Source: Rhododendron vialii
Lineage: Eukaryota; Streptophyta; Magnoliopsida; Ericales; Ericaceae
DNA: 64,000 nucleotides
NCBI RefSeq assembly: GCF_030253575.1
Contig: NC_080559.1
Location: 34,343,501 to 34,407,500 of the forward strand
Direction: 5' to 3'
In this document: positions 41,930 to 51,871 of the stretch, piece after piece
Position numbering within the stretch: position 1 is the first letter of the stretch
Layout of the letters: each line of letters starts with the position of its first letter
Made by a program: the position numbers and the translations under genes
Notes under the pieces: model-generated
Told to the model about the DNA's origin: nothing
The model's input: the letters and a program-made list of their open reading frames with translations, nothing else
The model's database searches: none

Positions 41930-42436
41930 TTAATACGTAGGCGGTGGCGGTAGCGGGAGCAGAGGCGACGATTGGTCTTGTCCCATGCAACGGTTCTTAA
42001 GCATAGGGGGGAAAAGGGGGTTGAAGGGGAACATCTTGGGCCAACAAGTATCCGTAACAGCCATGAAAGCCTGACAACATTCTGGGCTAATCTGGATCCG
42101 GCCACTCCTCGTGGAGGCCGCGACTGCTTCAGCACACCCACGAATGCCTCGGAGGGAGTCCCAACAGGCCATGCCAGGTGCGCCCGGCCCACCAACACCC
42201 GGAACGCCCGGGACACCAATACCCGGAATGTCCGGCACACCAATACCCGGAATTCCAGGAGCACCAATACCCGGAATACCTGGAATTCCGGGGGCACCGA
42301 TACCCGGAATACCCGGAATTCCGGGTATTCCGGGGGTACTGATTCCTCCCCAAGTTTGTGCTAGAGTTGCTGCAACCAACATGGACAAACATGATGCGAT
42401 CACTGCAAATGAGTATGCCGCAGTGAACCGAGACAT
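41930..42436 (-). CDS. Prolamin-like (ECA1-type) secreted cysteine-rich protein with PGI repeat
   Basis: Single exon, 168 aa. The chosen ATG gives a signal peptide (YSFAVIASCLSMLVAATLAQ). An upstream in-frame ATG would add 49 residues that destroy it and that overlap the TATA region. Residues about 34-88 are a collagen-like run of PGIPGI, PGIGAPG and PGIGVPG triplets. Residues about 91-150 form the prolamin-like six-cysteine domain: CWDSLRGIRGC, ISPECCQAF, CWPKMFP and LKNRC (Cys 91, 101, 120, 121, 131, 150), with a proline-rich tail. Plant relatives include egg-cell and embryo-sac secreted proteins. The role here is inference; a repeat-bearing N-terminal linker is less usual for the small reproductive members. 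Confidence 0.85.
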   Translation of the reverse strand: MSRFTAAYSFAVIASCLSMLVAATLAQTWGGISTPGIPGIPGIPGIGAPGIPGIPGIGAPGIPGIGVPDIPGIGVPGVPGVGGPGAPGMACWDSLRGIRGCAEAVAASTRSGRIQISPECCQAFMAVTDTCWPKMFPFNPLFPPMLKNRCMGQDQSSPLLPLPPPPTY

Positions 42437-42525
42437 TGTTTGGCTCGAAAGAACGAGTTCTGTGACTTGTTTGAAAATTGAGTGGTGGGAGAAAAGAGTA
42501 AGGAAATTTGGGAGGTGAGGGGTGT

Positions 42526-42536
42526 GTATATATAGG
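42526..42536 (-). promoter_or_regulatory. TATA box of the prolamin-like gene
   Basis: On the minus strand CCTATATATACACACC lies about 95 bp upstream of the chosen ATG, a normal TATA spacing for a plant gene with a short 5' UTR. The left arm of the long inverted repeat starts immediately upstream of it, at about 42534. Confidence 0.65.
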
Positions 42537-42756
42537 GTCGAGAATTGTATGTCCTGTAACGGTTGCTTTCCATTCAAAATCATAGTTATTTCTGGCTTTT
42601 ATTTCGTTTTTATAGGTTATCTTTTTCATATTGTTGTGGATCAATTGTATTGTAATTGCATACAAAGGTTGGAGTTAATGTGGGCTCTTTTTTTCATCAA
42701 GCAGACAATGAAAATCTTTTCAGATTTATTTGTTTTGGTTAATTCAAGGATATATA

Positions 42757-42793
<37 letters not shown>

Positions 42794-43716
42794 ATGGTAA
42801 GTTCATACGGTGATACGGAGGATTTACAATCATGGAAAATCCTATATTGTAGCTTACTTTTAAATGTTGACCAAAATATGAAAATATAGCACATACGATT
42901 TGGTAACATGTAAATCACCTTGGTTAATGTTCTTGTTCCCTATATTCAATTTTTTTAAATTCCGAAAAGAAAATACTATAAAGCTTCAAAAGGAAAATAT
43001 GATATTTTCTTTTCAAAAAAAAAAAAAAATTAAAGATAGGGAACAAGAACATTAACCACAGTTTGAAGCTTTACGGTATTTTCTTTTCGAAATTCAAAAA
43101 AATTGAAGATAGGGAACAAGAACATTAACCACGGTGATTTACAGGTTACCAAATCGTATGTGCCATATTCCCATATTTTGGTCAACCTTTAAATATAAGC
43201 TACAATATAGGATTTTCCATGATTGTAAATCCCCATATCACCGTATGAACATACCATAACTCTCTCTCTCTCTCTCTCCCCTGTCATGCCATAATTCTCC
43301 GTAGTTAACAATCATGCCATAATTCTCTCTAGTTAACAATACAAATGGAGAATTTAGGGGAGGCTTTGCTTTGATAACAATAGGAGGGGAAATTTCTTAA
43401 AACTTGAATCTTTGAAGAAAATATCGTACTTTAATTCTAACATCACAAGGAGCAATTTTGAAAAGCTCCTCAAATGATATAGTCCTCCTTTAAAATCCTT
43501 GAATTAACCAAAACAAATAAATTTGAAAAGATTTTCATTGTCCGCTTGGTAAAAAAAAAAGCCCACGTTAACTCCAACCTTTATATGCAATTACAATACA
43601 ATTGATCCACAACAATAAGAAAAAGATAACCTATAAAAACGAAATAAAAGCAAGAAATAACTATGATTTTGAATGGAAAGCAACCGTTACAGGACATACA
43701 ATTCTCGACCCTACCA
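42534..43716. repeat. ~1.18-kb long inverted repeat (hairpin) over the prolamin-like gene's upstream region
   Basis: The left arm (42534 to about 42990) and right arm (about 43035-43716) are inverted copies. AGGGTCGAGAATTGTATGTC pairs with GACATACAATTCTCGACCCT. TTGTGGATCAATTGTATTG pairs with CAATACAATTGATCCACAA. AATCATGGAAAATCCTATAT pairs with ATATAGGATTTTCCATGATT, and GAACATTAACCA pairs with TGGTTAATGTTC. GA and CT microsatellites (42762-42791 and 43259-43279) sit at mirrored positions. A small internal duplication of GATAGGGAACAAGAACATTA (about 43035 and 43106) lies near the loop. The right arm has about 140 bp with no left counterpart (about 43280-43490). Confidence 0.85.
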
Positions 43717-44200
43717 AGGGATGTCAATCAGATCCGCCCCGCCCCGAATTGGGTGGGTTTTTCAACTCATTTTGCGGGTATAAGGTCGGGGTTAAAATTC
43801 CAAAACCTGACCGGATTCAAGATGGAAGTACCCCGCTCCGAAATTATCCACCCTAACATATATTTATATATATAATTATACTTTTATCATAATTTAATTA
43901 TCATTATACTTAAAATTTAATTTTTACCCTAATATTATTATCATTATACTATTCTTAACTTTATATTTTCACCATTATACTAAACTACCACTTTTTTTTA
44001 TTAACTATTTTCTTTTATTTTGCTTTTAGATTACCAAATTTTTTTAATTTCTTACGGTGCAGGGTGGGTAAACCCGTTCCCCAATCAGGGCGGGAACGGG
44101 GATACCCAAAGAATACCCAATTGGGTTCGGGCCCCGTAATAATTTTCGGGTCGGGGTCAGGTACGCAAAAAAACCGCCCCACACCGTTGCCATTCCTACC
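43717..44200. mobile_element. hAT-like GC-rich MITE
   Basis: Inverted ends AAGGGATGTCAATCAGATCC (left) and the complement of TTGCCATTCCTACC (right, about 44189-44202). These are followed inward by GGGCGGG/CCCCGCC-rich blocks, with an AT-rich centre (about 43855-44045). This resembles the AGGGATGGCAACGGG-type ends of hAT non-autonomous elements. A target duplication could not be settled. It directly abuts the right arm of the long inverted repeat. Confidence 0.55.
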
Positions 44201-45208
44201 GGTTCATACCATCTTCGTTTTCGCCGGACTTTTCTGCTTCCTGAGAAAGTGTGTTCAGAAAACATTCTCAAAACAGTTTTCACTTCGAGTACGAAACAGA
44301 AGACAAAAAACCTACTCTGTTTCAACTAATTTTTCTGAATGCAGAGATTAAGAGACGAACAAAAGAGTCTCTTTCACTCTATTCTGTAACATTAATACCC
44401 CCAAAATTTCTCTTGTTGGGTGTGGGGATGAAGATTCATAGGATCCCCACACCCTACCAAAGAATGGAATGCAGTCACTCTTCTTTAGTTCCTACAGAGA
44501 ACTCCCAGAAGCCTCAGAATTTCAGAGCGCTAAAAAATGCAGAGCTTATATTCATTTTAGCCTATCAGAAACAAACTGGAGGGTTACAATAACTACAGCA
44601 TGAAGAAACAACTATCTGATTGAATCTGAAAGTTCATAATATAAAGCTCAAAGTTGTAGCCCAACGCTATTAGTTGATGACCAATAAGCTGAAGCTACAA
44701 AGTAATGCCCTTTTGGATAATCAACTTTTTTCATTTTGGGACACGGCAAAAGCTGCACCAAACACGCGCACTGATTTGCGAGTTTAAGCCGATCCAAACA
44801 AATAGCTCGTGTTAGGCTACAAACAAGCACCCACTAAAACTTGCTCCATAGAGAAGAGGTACTCATTGAGCACCGCCAAAAACTATCAAACAGCCCTTCC
44901 AAAATACAAGTGCAGATAATAGCATCCCTTCAGCGAAAACTGACAACAAAACATGGCCCTGAATTTCCTTCCTTGGCATAAAAGTAAAACAACTTCACAT
45001 AGAATCCACGCGTTAAATGAAAATCCAGACACGAATAGAGTTCCATAAATACCATAACAACCCTCATGTGAAACTAATAAACAGCAGGGAGTCAAATGTT
45101 CTACTCTACTAAGACAGACAAGCTAAACCTTCTAACTCATACCAGAGTTGCACCCAACAAAAGAAGAGAGGGACGGAAAAAAAACTAACCAAATACCTAC
45201 GGTGATTT
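44201..45208. other. Intergenic / 3' flank of the acidic-protein gene
   Basis: No gene recognised. It probably contains the 3' UTR of the minus-strand acidic-protein gene. A small perfect hairpin, GGGTGTGGGGAT...ATCCCCACACCC, lies at about 44418-44456. Short frames on both strands have no recognisable domain. Confidence 0.4.
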
Positions 45209-47617
45209 TCACTTTTTCTTTTTAGCTGGTGGTTGATCCTCTTCGTCTTCATCTTCCTCCTCTTCTTCGTCTTCCTCATCGCCCTCGTCATCCTCATCAT
45301 CATCTTCTTCGTCCTCATCGTCATTTCCCCCATTCCCATTAGCTGGTGGGCCATCCTCTGGATCTCCCTCTTCATCATCGTCGTCGTCCCCACCTTCGTC
45401 GCCAGAGAAATCTTCATCACCCGCATCATCAACCTCTTCCTCGTCAACGTCTTCGTCATCCTCTTCATCGTCGTCGTCCGTGTCACTAGCATCTTTGTTT
45501 TCAGGACCAGGTTGTTTCCTTCTGTGAAGCTCATCCATGGGAAACCTGCAAATGATATTTCATCAATAAATTTACCTTCCAAATCAGTATGCAGTGGGGG
45601 GAAGAGACACCCAAAGAGAAAAATAATCACCTTTTCCCAGTTAACTGTGGCAGCACATTAACATCACTCAGCAGAGTTCCTGTCTGAAACCTCAGCACAT
45701 GTGAGGATAGAAACAGTACACAAGTGACAAAGCAGTGGATAAGATAATTCAATCTTACACCACCTAATTGAACATTTCCCCACTGTATAGGGTAGGAACA
45801 GTGTACAGAGTAAAAAATCAATCCTAAAAGCACAAAAAGACAAGGCAGCACACTGCAAGACAAAGTCTATAGGTTGATGCTGCAAAACCATTTCAAACAA
45901 GGTTTATAGAACAATGGAATCCCAAAAAATTTCCATATAAAGGAAAGAGAGGATCGGTGAGAACACAGAGAACTTGAAATGTGAAATATCTAAATCGAAA
46001 ACGTACATCATCGAGATGTAATAAATTCAGATGCAAAGGCTAAAGATTAAACAAGCGATCAGAGATTCGGAAACTATCTTGCAGATCCAAGCAGGACAAT
46101 GGACGCAAACGCGAGAAGAGCAGTTAATTAGAAACACTCCCAAGGTGTACAGGAAATAAGTAAATAACTATCACCCATTGTTCGCAAGAAAGGAATGTTA
46201 TATACCAGGAAAGAAAGAAAGAAAGGGAAATTGTGGACCGGGATTACCCCACTGGATTCCGAAATAGTGGGCCTGGGCACCATTAAAGGAAACCATGAAA
46301 CCCCACTTCCCGCAATTAGATCCCAAGATCTTCTAACGGTCAGCGGATCTCACCAGACAAATTTTGATAACTTCCTAGCCCAAATTCCTTGTTGTCAGCC
46401 AAAAGCCTAAAATCATACTCAACGAATGATATTTATTACACTTCCACATATCAGGAAAACCATCAAATGAAAAGACCGTAGACCACAGAGATTGGAGGAA
46501 CCGTCACTTCGTATGCCATGGCAGGAAAGAGATGTCGGAGACTGAGATATTTAAACTAAACCAAACTAGAAACCTAGACTAGAAACTTCTGTAACTATTA
46601 AGAAAATTTATGTGCAAAAAGAATCCTTTTCTAATTATTAAGAAAAACTAATTCTGAAAACAAAATTGAAGGCCACCTGGTTACAGACACAAGAAGCTTG
46701 TACATCAGTCAAAGATTCATAGACAAACCAAATTTGTAAAATAGCCAGGCTTCTGAAGAGAATCCCACACACAAAAAAAAAAAACAGTTTATGCTAACTG
46801 AATGGTCGGTGACTCCAAATAACCTCTCAAGTAGATGCCAACGTTGACAAATCACCAAATAAATAGTTGGAGTCCGACTTTTCTTAAGGTTTTAATGTCA
46901 CAAAGTAGTAGACCACAAAGGGCTTGATGTGTACTACACGAGTATAAAAAGCAAGGAAATAATAGGAGCCAGCCGTAAAAGAACGAATTGAGAAAAAATC
47001 CAACACCCAGATCACAAAAAAACTCATGTTTTTGTGGAAACAAAAGGGGGAACATGTAGCGCAAAAGTTGGGACAGTCAAACCAGATTAAAGGGGGGGGG
47101 GGGGGGGGGGGGGGGGGTGTGTGGAGGACCTGTAGCTTTATTTTTGCAGCTGAACAGTCTCTTCGAATAACCTCCCAGGGAAAATAAAACCCCTAAATTC
47201 TCGTTGACAATCACCAAATTCAAAAATTAATTAACCTAAACAAACGAATAAGTACAAACATCAACTATACATCGTATTTGTAATGTCTAATCGCTGTGTA
47301 TGTGTGTGCGGGCGCAAACAATTGGGAATGGCGAAAAAAAAAACCTAGAAGTAAAACGCTTGACTTCACAAGAAAAGAGTATACAAGTAAATCCCAGTTC
47401 TTCAATTAGCCCTAAGAGCAAGAACAGAGAAAAAATTCGAAAAAGAATCTTGTCTTTTGGCAAACAAAAATCAGAGGGAATATTATACCGCCAGGAGAAA
47501 GCAAGCAAGAGATCTCTGAGCAGCCAAAAGGGTCTCCACCACCACAACCTCCACGATAGAGGACACCACCATCCTCTCCAGAGCAACCACGTCAGAGCTC
47601 AACTTACCCACCTCCAT
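45209..47617 (-). CDS. Small highly acidic (D/E-rich) nuclear-type protein
   Basis: Modelled as three exons, 47617-47489, 45683-45631 and 45545-45209, total 519 nt, 172 aa plus stop, all GT-AG. Exon 1 reads VALERMVVSSIVEVVVVETLLAAQRSLACFLLA-type sequence, exon 2 GTLLSDVNVLPQLTGKR, and exon 3 FPMDELHRRKQPG followed by about 80 residues that are almost all Asp/Glu with GNGGN spacers, ending PPAKKKK. Plant genes of this shape are often annotated as 'VHS3-like' or prothymosin/nucleolin-like because of the acidic run. That name carries no functional evidence. The basic tail suggests nuclear location. Exons 2-3 are firm. Exon 1 is less certain, as it rests on frame continuity and a donor reading GCG|GTATAA. 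Confidence 0.68.
47092..47117 (+). repeat. Poly-G tract of 26 bases in intron 1 of the acidic-protein gene
   Basis: An uninterrupted run of 26 guanines followed by TGTGTGG, in the long first intron. It is C-rich on the gene's coding strand. Such runs are rare in plant genomes and often misassembled. If real, the plus strand can form a G-quadruplex. Confidence 0.9.
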
Positions 47618-47737
47618 TCCACCAAATTAAAGCCCAAGCACCCTGTAAAACGTATAGATACAGAGACAGAATATAAGAGTTACTAACAGAGAAAGAATAG
47701 AACCGAGGGGAAAGAAAGAAGGAGAGCCAATACTCAG

Positions 47738-47741
<4 letters not shown>

Positions 47742-47773
<32 letters not shown>
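47742..47773 (+). repeat. (GA)n microsatellite in the presumptive 5' UTR of the acidic-protein gene
   Basis: About 16 GA units, equal to a CT run on the minus strand, roughly 125-155 bp upstream of the modelled ATG. CT-rich stretches are frequent in plant 5' leaders. Confidence 0.85.
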
Positions 47774-47777
<4 letters not shown>

Positions 47778-47837
47778 GTAGAGCAGTTTGTGGTTAGGGT
47801 TGGTTTTGATGTCGGGACTAACGCGAAAAGGGCTAAT

Positions 47838-47895
47838 AAAGCGGGAAAATTAGGGTTTTTGTATACGTCTGAGGTTTTAGGGTTTTGGTGGGGTG
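47838..47895 (-). promoter_or_regulatory. E2F-like site and telo-box motifs upstream of the acidic-protein gene
   Basis: On the plus strand GCGGGAAAATTAGGGTTTTTG contains TTTCCCGC on the other strand (an E2F consensus) immediately beside AAACCCTAA (telo-box). GGTTTTAGGGTTTTGG near 47873 adds further telo-box-like sequence. In plants these motifs typify genes expressed in dividing cells, such as ribosomal and replication genes. They lie about 225-275 bp upstream of the modelled start codon. Binding is inferred only. Confidence 0.5.
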
Positions 47896-48269
47896 TGAAA
47901 TTGCGATTTTGTCTTGTTGCGGGGTTGGAGTTAATTCTACTCTAGCTTGGACTTTGACTTTGGATATTGTGTGTTTGATTCAGAAAATCATCTTTACGGA
48001 GGTGTTGTATACAAGTATTAATTGTGAGCGATCATAATTGAAAATGAATTTTAATTATTAATTGTGCGAATAGATGATTGAGATTGTGTCGCTCCGTGAA
48101 TAGTTTGTTCACTGAACCTCCGTGAAAAAGACTATCTCGTTTGGATTACTATGGTATCATTTGCTTGGCTTGGATGTTAAAGTTGTCCAAATTCAAAGAC
48201 TTTTTGTTCGGGTTTTTTATGGAAACCCGGCTTTGCTCAGTTGTCAGTAATGTTATGTGGAAAATTAAG

Positions 48270-48530
48270 AAATTCGGGATGCATGCATGTTGGGCCGATC
48301 TTGGTTGTCCATGCCGAGCAATAGACAGCTCAGATTGCAATCCGGGGTGCATGCGTGTTGGGCCGATCTTGGCCGTTCATGCCTAACAATGGACAACTCA
48401 GGTTGTATCTCAGCTGAACAGCAATAGACGACTTAAACTATTCGGCTGAGATGCAATCTAAGTCGTCCATTGCTCGGTATGGACAGTCGAGATCGGCCCA
48501 ACACGCATGCTGTCCATGCACCCCCAGTTT
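48270..48530. repeat. Foldback with a tandemly duplicated left arm
   Basis: Two direct units (about 48276-48343 and 48344-48420) share TGTTGGGCCGATCTTGG, CATGCC and AGACAGCTCAGATTG-like sequence. A third copy in inverted orientation follows (about 48436-48528: GTCGTCCATTGCTCGG, GAGATCGGCCCAACACGCAT). The inner pair AACTATTCGGCTGAGATG / CATCTCAGCTGAA-like forms the stem near 48400-48450. Non-coding. Confidence 0.65.
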
Positions 48531-49461
48531 GGAAATTAGTTCCCAATAAAAGTAAAGTGAAGTGAAGTAAAGAAACTAAAATTAATTTTTCTGTATGTGT
48601 TCTCTTGACAAGAAATCTTGCAGAAAAACAAGAATTCATTCATTTTGACATTTTGGCAAAAATTCATTGTGCAGAAAAGTGTTTCCAAGAGAAAAAGTTA
48701 AAACTGTGGATCTTACAACTTTCTTGATAAATAAATACACACAAAATTTAGAAAAAATAATTCCCTCATACTTTCTTATCCTTTAACTGTATAGGACCTT
48801 GGCCCGGCATGTGGAAAATTAGAATGTATAGAATTCTTTGTAGCGGGTTGATCCCTTTGTTTTTGGCAATTTCAAAAAAAAAACACACGATGCAGTGAGG
48901 ACCTGTTTCGCTTAACTTTTTCTAAAAGTTAACATTTTGTTCTTATTTAAAAAGAATTAGCGCTTGTTGAACTTTTTTATTTTTACCCAAGTATTTTGAT
49001 CAATAACTTTTAAGTTCAAAAAGACAACTCCTTATTTAAAATATTTGGGTAAAAGTACAATTTTTTTACTTTTCCGAGTCGTCTCGTTGAGACAAATCAA
49101 AAAATTCAAAAAAAATTGACACAAAACTAAAAATTTAGAAAAAAATTCAAACACGGACAAAAAAAGAAAAAGCTCAAAAAGCCTAGAGAAATTCAACCTG
49201 AGCCGTGACTGTCACATGCAACGGACAAGCAATTGTGTAGTTGTCTAAAGAGAAAATTCAACAACTCAATTTTGCGCGATGAATTCAGAAAAAATTATTT
49301 CCGATATTTGAGCTGATTTTTCAGATAGTCCTTGGGAAAATATTTTTAGAAAAATAATCGGTTCATATTATTTTTGTGTGACCCGAGATAGGCCTCACAA
49401 AATTGTGTGTTCAAGATCTGTGCCCATGGGTCTCTTTTTTTTTCCACACCAGTCGTTTTCA

Positions 49462-49464
<3 letters not shown>

Positions 49465-49499
<35 letters not shown>
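49465..49499. repeat. (TA)n microsatellite
   Basis: About 17 TA units, immediately after CACAC. No associated gene. Confidence 0.9.
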
Positions 49500-49501
<2 letters not shown>

Positions 49502-51686
49502 CCAATACATTAGCGGGGGTTAACGGGTTGTTAGTAGATTTGTTCACAAACTAGTTTCAGAGGCTATTAATATTCCTAAATCTCAAACGCACACGGGCTC
49601 AAACCCTGGCTTTCCATATTGGAAGAACTAGAATATACCAACTGGGTTAAACCCTGGCACACAAAATGGATTTCGAAACGTTAATTTTGTAAGGAGTGAG
49701 GAGGAATAAAATTTATGGCCCATTGATAGCATAGCACACGGAATAGTTTAGCGATTCTGATAAATTATCCATGAACGGGGCAGGGGTGGGAATTTCCAAC
49801 ATGAAACGAGAACCTGACACAAAGTTAGTGGGTTATGATTGACTATTTCTGACACAGAATACGAATATAACACGACACGATAATACGAAAAAACTAAACA
49901 AATCGGATTAAGGTTGAGAACATTCTGACACCAACACAAGACCATACTACACGGACGATAACAAGAGTGGTCGTTTTTCTTCATTTACATGCTTTGCCAA
50001 TTTATACCATGGTTAAAGAGGATAAATTATTCCGTGCATTTTTGGACAATGTCACGAACATTTGTTTTTTTTAGGAACAGGTTAGAAATTCATTAATTAA
50101 AATGATGAGTACAATCTACCATGTACAAATACAATTATTACAAAGACCTATTACATACAAAGAGACAAATAACACGTCTAAACAAATGAAGGATTCAAGT
50201 CCAACGATAAATTGATCAAACGGTCAGGTGCTAGAGTCGCGTATGTTATTTTTCGATGTCCAGTTGTCACGGTAGTTCCACAATTGACGATGTTTTCCAC
50301 ATAGACCGATCGATGCCAACCTAGCTCGTCCGATGGCACTATGGTGGGTTTTTTTGGGCACCGGTGGTAGAGAGCACTGCGTGCATGGTAAAGCCATATG
50401 CAACTAGACGGTCGAGAAGCCAACTACAACGCAAAATCATAGAGACCCAGTTCGTTTAATAGTTTTGGATTTTGGATTCTAATTATTATCATATTTTTCT
50501 CAAATTATTACTCTAATTTTTTCTTTCTATCTCTCTCCAACTATTACCCATATTTATCTCTACACTCGTTACCTATAAATCCAAATTTCCTCTCTTTATA
50601 CTCGTTACCTATAAATCCATTCCCCATAACGAACGAGGTGAAAGAAAAAACAGAACCACACCGTAATCATGGTTATTGATGAAAAAAAACAGAACCATAC
50701 CTTAACCATGATTATTGAAAGATGAACTGCTGAAAACAAATTAACCACCACCGGAAGCATCTGGCTCTACCATGCACGTACTTGTACCGAAATTCATGCA
50801 TTCAGTTAGACATATGCTTCAAGGGCCACACATCAAGCAGCGGTGTCTACATTGTTGAATCACATATATTTTGTATCTGATTCCATAACCATGCGTGGGA
50901 CATATTTATTCAATGGCGTCGGAGATCGAGGTTGTAGAGGAGGTAGAATCGACGGATCGGGAATCGGCGACGGCTTGGACGGGCGGCGGAGAGGCGGTGA
51001 TCGGGGGAGAAGGGATCGACAGCCTGTGGAACGACGTGTGCACGGCGGCGGGGTTAGGGGATTTGGAGAAGCTGCAGAGATTGGTGGAGTGCGAGGGCTG
51101 CTCCGTGTCCGAGCCCGATGGGCAGGGCGACTACGCCTTGCAATGGGCCGCTCTCTCCGTTCGCCCTGATGAAGCTCAGTACATAATCGAGGTCTTTGAT
51201 TATTTCCGGCTCTTTTTCTTTACTTTTATTTGGTTGAATCGATATTTACTGCTTCTATACGTGGCTCCATGCCCATGTAATTTGTTAGAACATGACTGAA
51301 TGGTAAGTCCGAGGTCGGATATACTGAATAGTTTTTGGGTCTTAATCTAATACTTGCGGTTGGGGCACACCATGTGTGCATGTGGAAATGCAAGTGAAAA
51401 TATTTGGGGAGTGCAAGTGGGTGGGTAGTTTTCGCCGGAGGTGGGGTGGGTGGTTCAGTTTTAGTGATTTTGCAATTTCACCCTTAGGTTAATCATGTTA
51501 CAGTAAAATCAAATGTAAAACTTGGGTTTTTACGAGGACAAAAGTGGAAATCACTTTTGTGACAGCTTAAAAACAGGTCGTACCAAAAGCTCATCTCCCT
51601 TTATAGAGTAGAATAGATAGATATACCGGATGATTTGCTACTTACAAGCTTAAGCTTTTAGGTGGGTCTGAGTTACTATAATTTAT

Positions 51687-51871
51687 CAATGTTCTAAAAA
51701 ATGGCCGCCTAAGCCGATTAGTCCGGTGCTAGGTGGTAGTCCAACGCCTAGATTAGGTAGCCGACTAGTAGGCGTTTAGTCTCTGCCTTGGCACGAGGCC
51801 TCTGACTGGTAGGCACGCCTGGGCACCTCTTTTCCAACCGACTAGCACCTAGCAATGTTTAGAACATTGTA
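51687..51871. mobile_element. MITE-like inverted-end element in intron 1 (TIP1 copy 1)
   Basis: Runs from CAATGTTCTAAAAAATGGCC to AATGTTTAGAACATTG. The ends are inverted (CAATGTTCTAAA / TTTAGAACATTG), with GCCTAGG/CCGACTAG-type GC-rich repeats inside. The same element sits at the matching place in copy 2 (61867-62017), so it predates the gene duplication. Confidence 0.65.

Larger units (their letters stand above)
47896..50845. other. Intergenic region with repeats, no gene recognised
   Basis: Includes a mixed direct/inverted repeat (48270-48530), a loose palindromic stretch around 48905-49070 (AACTTTTTCTAAAAGTT and TTTTACCCAAGTATTTTGA against AAATATTTGGGTAAAAG), an AT microsatellite at 49465-49499, and low-complexity AT-rich sequence. 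An 81-codon minus-strand frame at 50178-50423 has no recognised domain. Two near-identical CTTTATACTCGTTACCTATAAATCC-type units (50561-50580, 50597-50620) lie near 50.6 kb. Confidence 0.4.

Noticed and set aside
42111-42518. Plus-strand frame with PGTPG repeats
   Set aside because: The complement of a Pro-Gly-Ile repeat also encodes Pro/Gly-rich sequence. Only the minus strand has a signal peptide, cysteine domain and TATA box.
45233-45661. Plus-strand hydrophobic 142-codon frame
   Set aside because: It reads the complement of the Asp/Glu codon run, which automatically yields Ile/Val/Phe-rich sequence. The minus-strand gene with splice sites explains the region.
47287-47686. Tryptophan-rich minus-strand frame and lysine-rich plus-strand frame
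   Set aside because: They overlap the modelled exon 1 of the acidic-protein gene in other frames. Only the frame starting at 47617 gives a clean donor in phase with exon 2.
50178-50423. 81-codon minus-strand frame
   Set aside because: No recognised family, no neighbouring exons and no repeat partner. Not distinguishable from chance.
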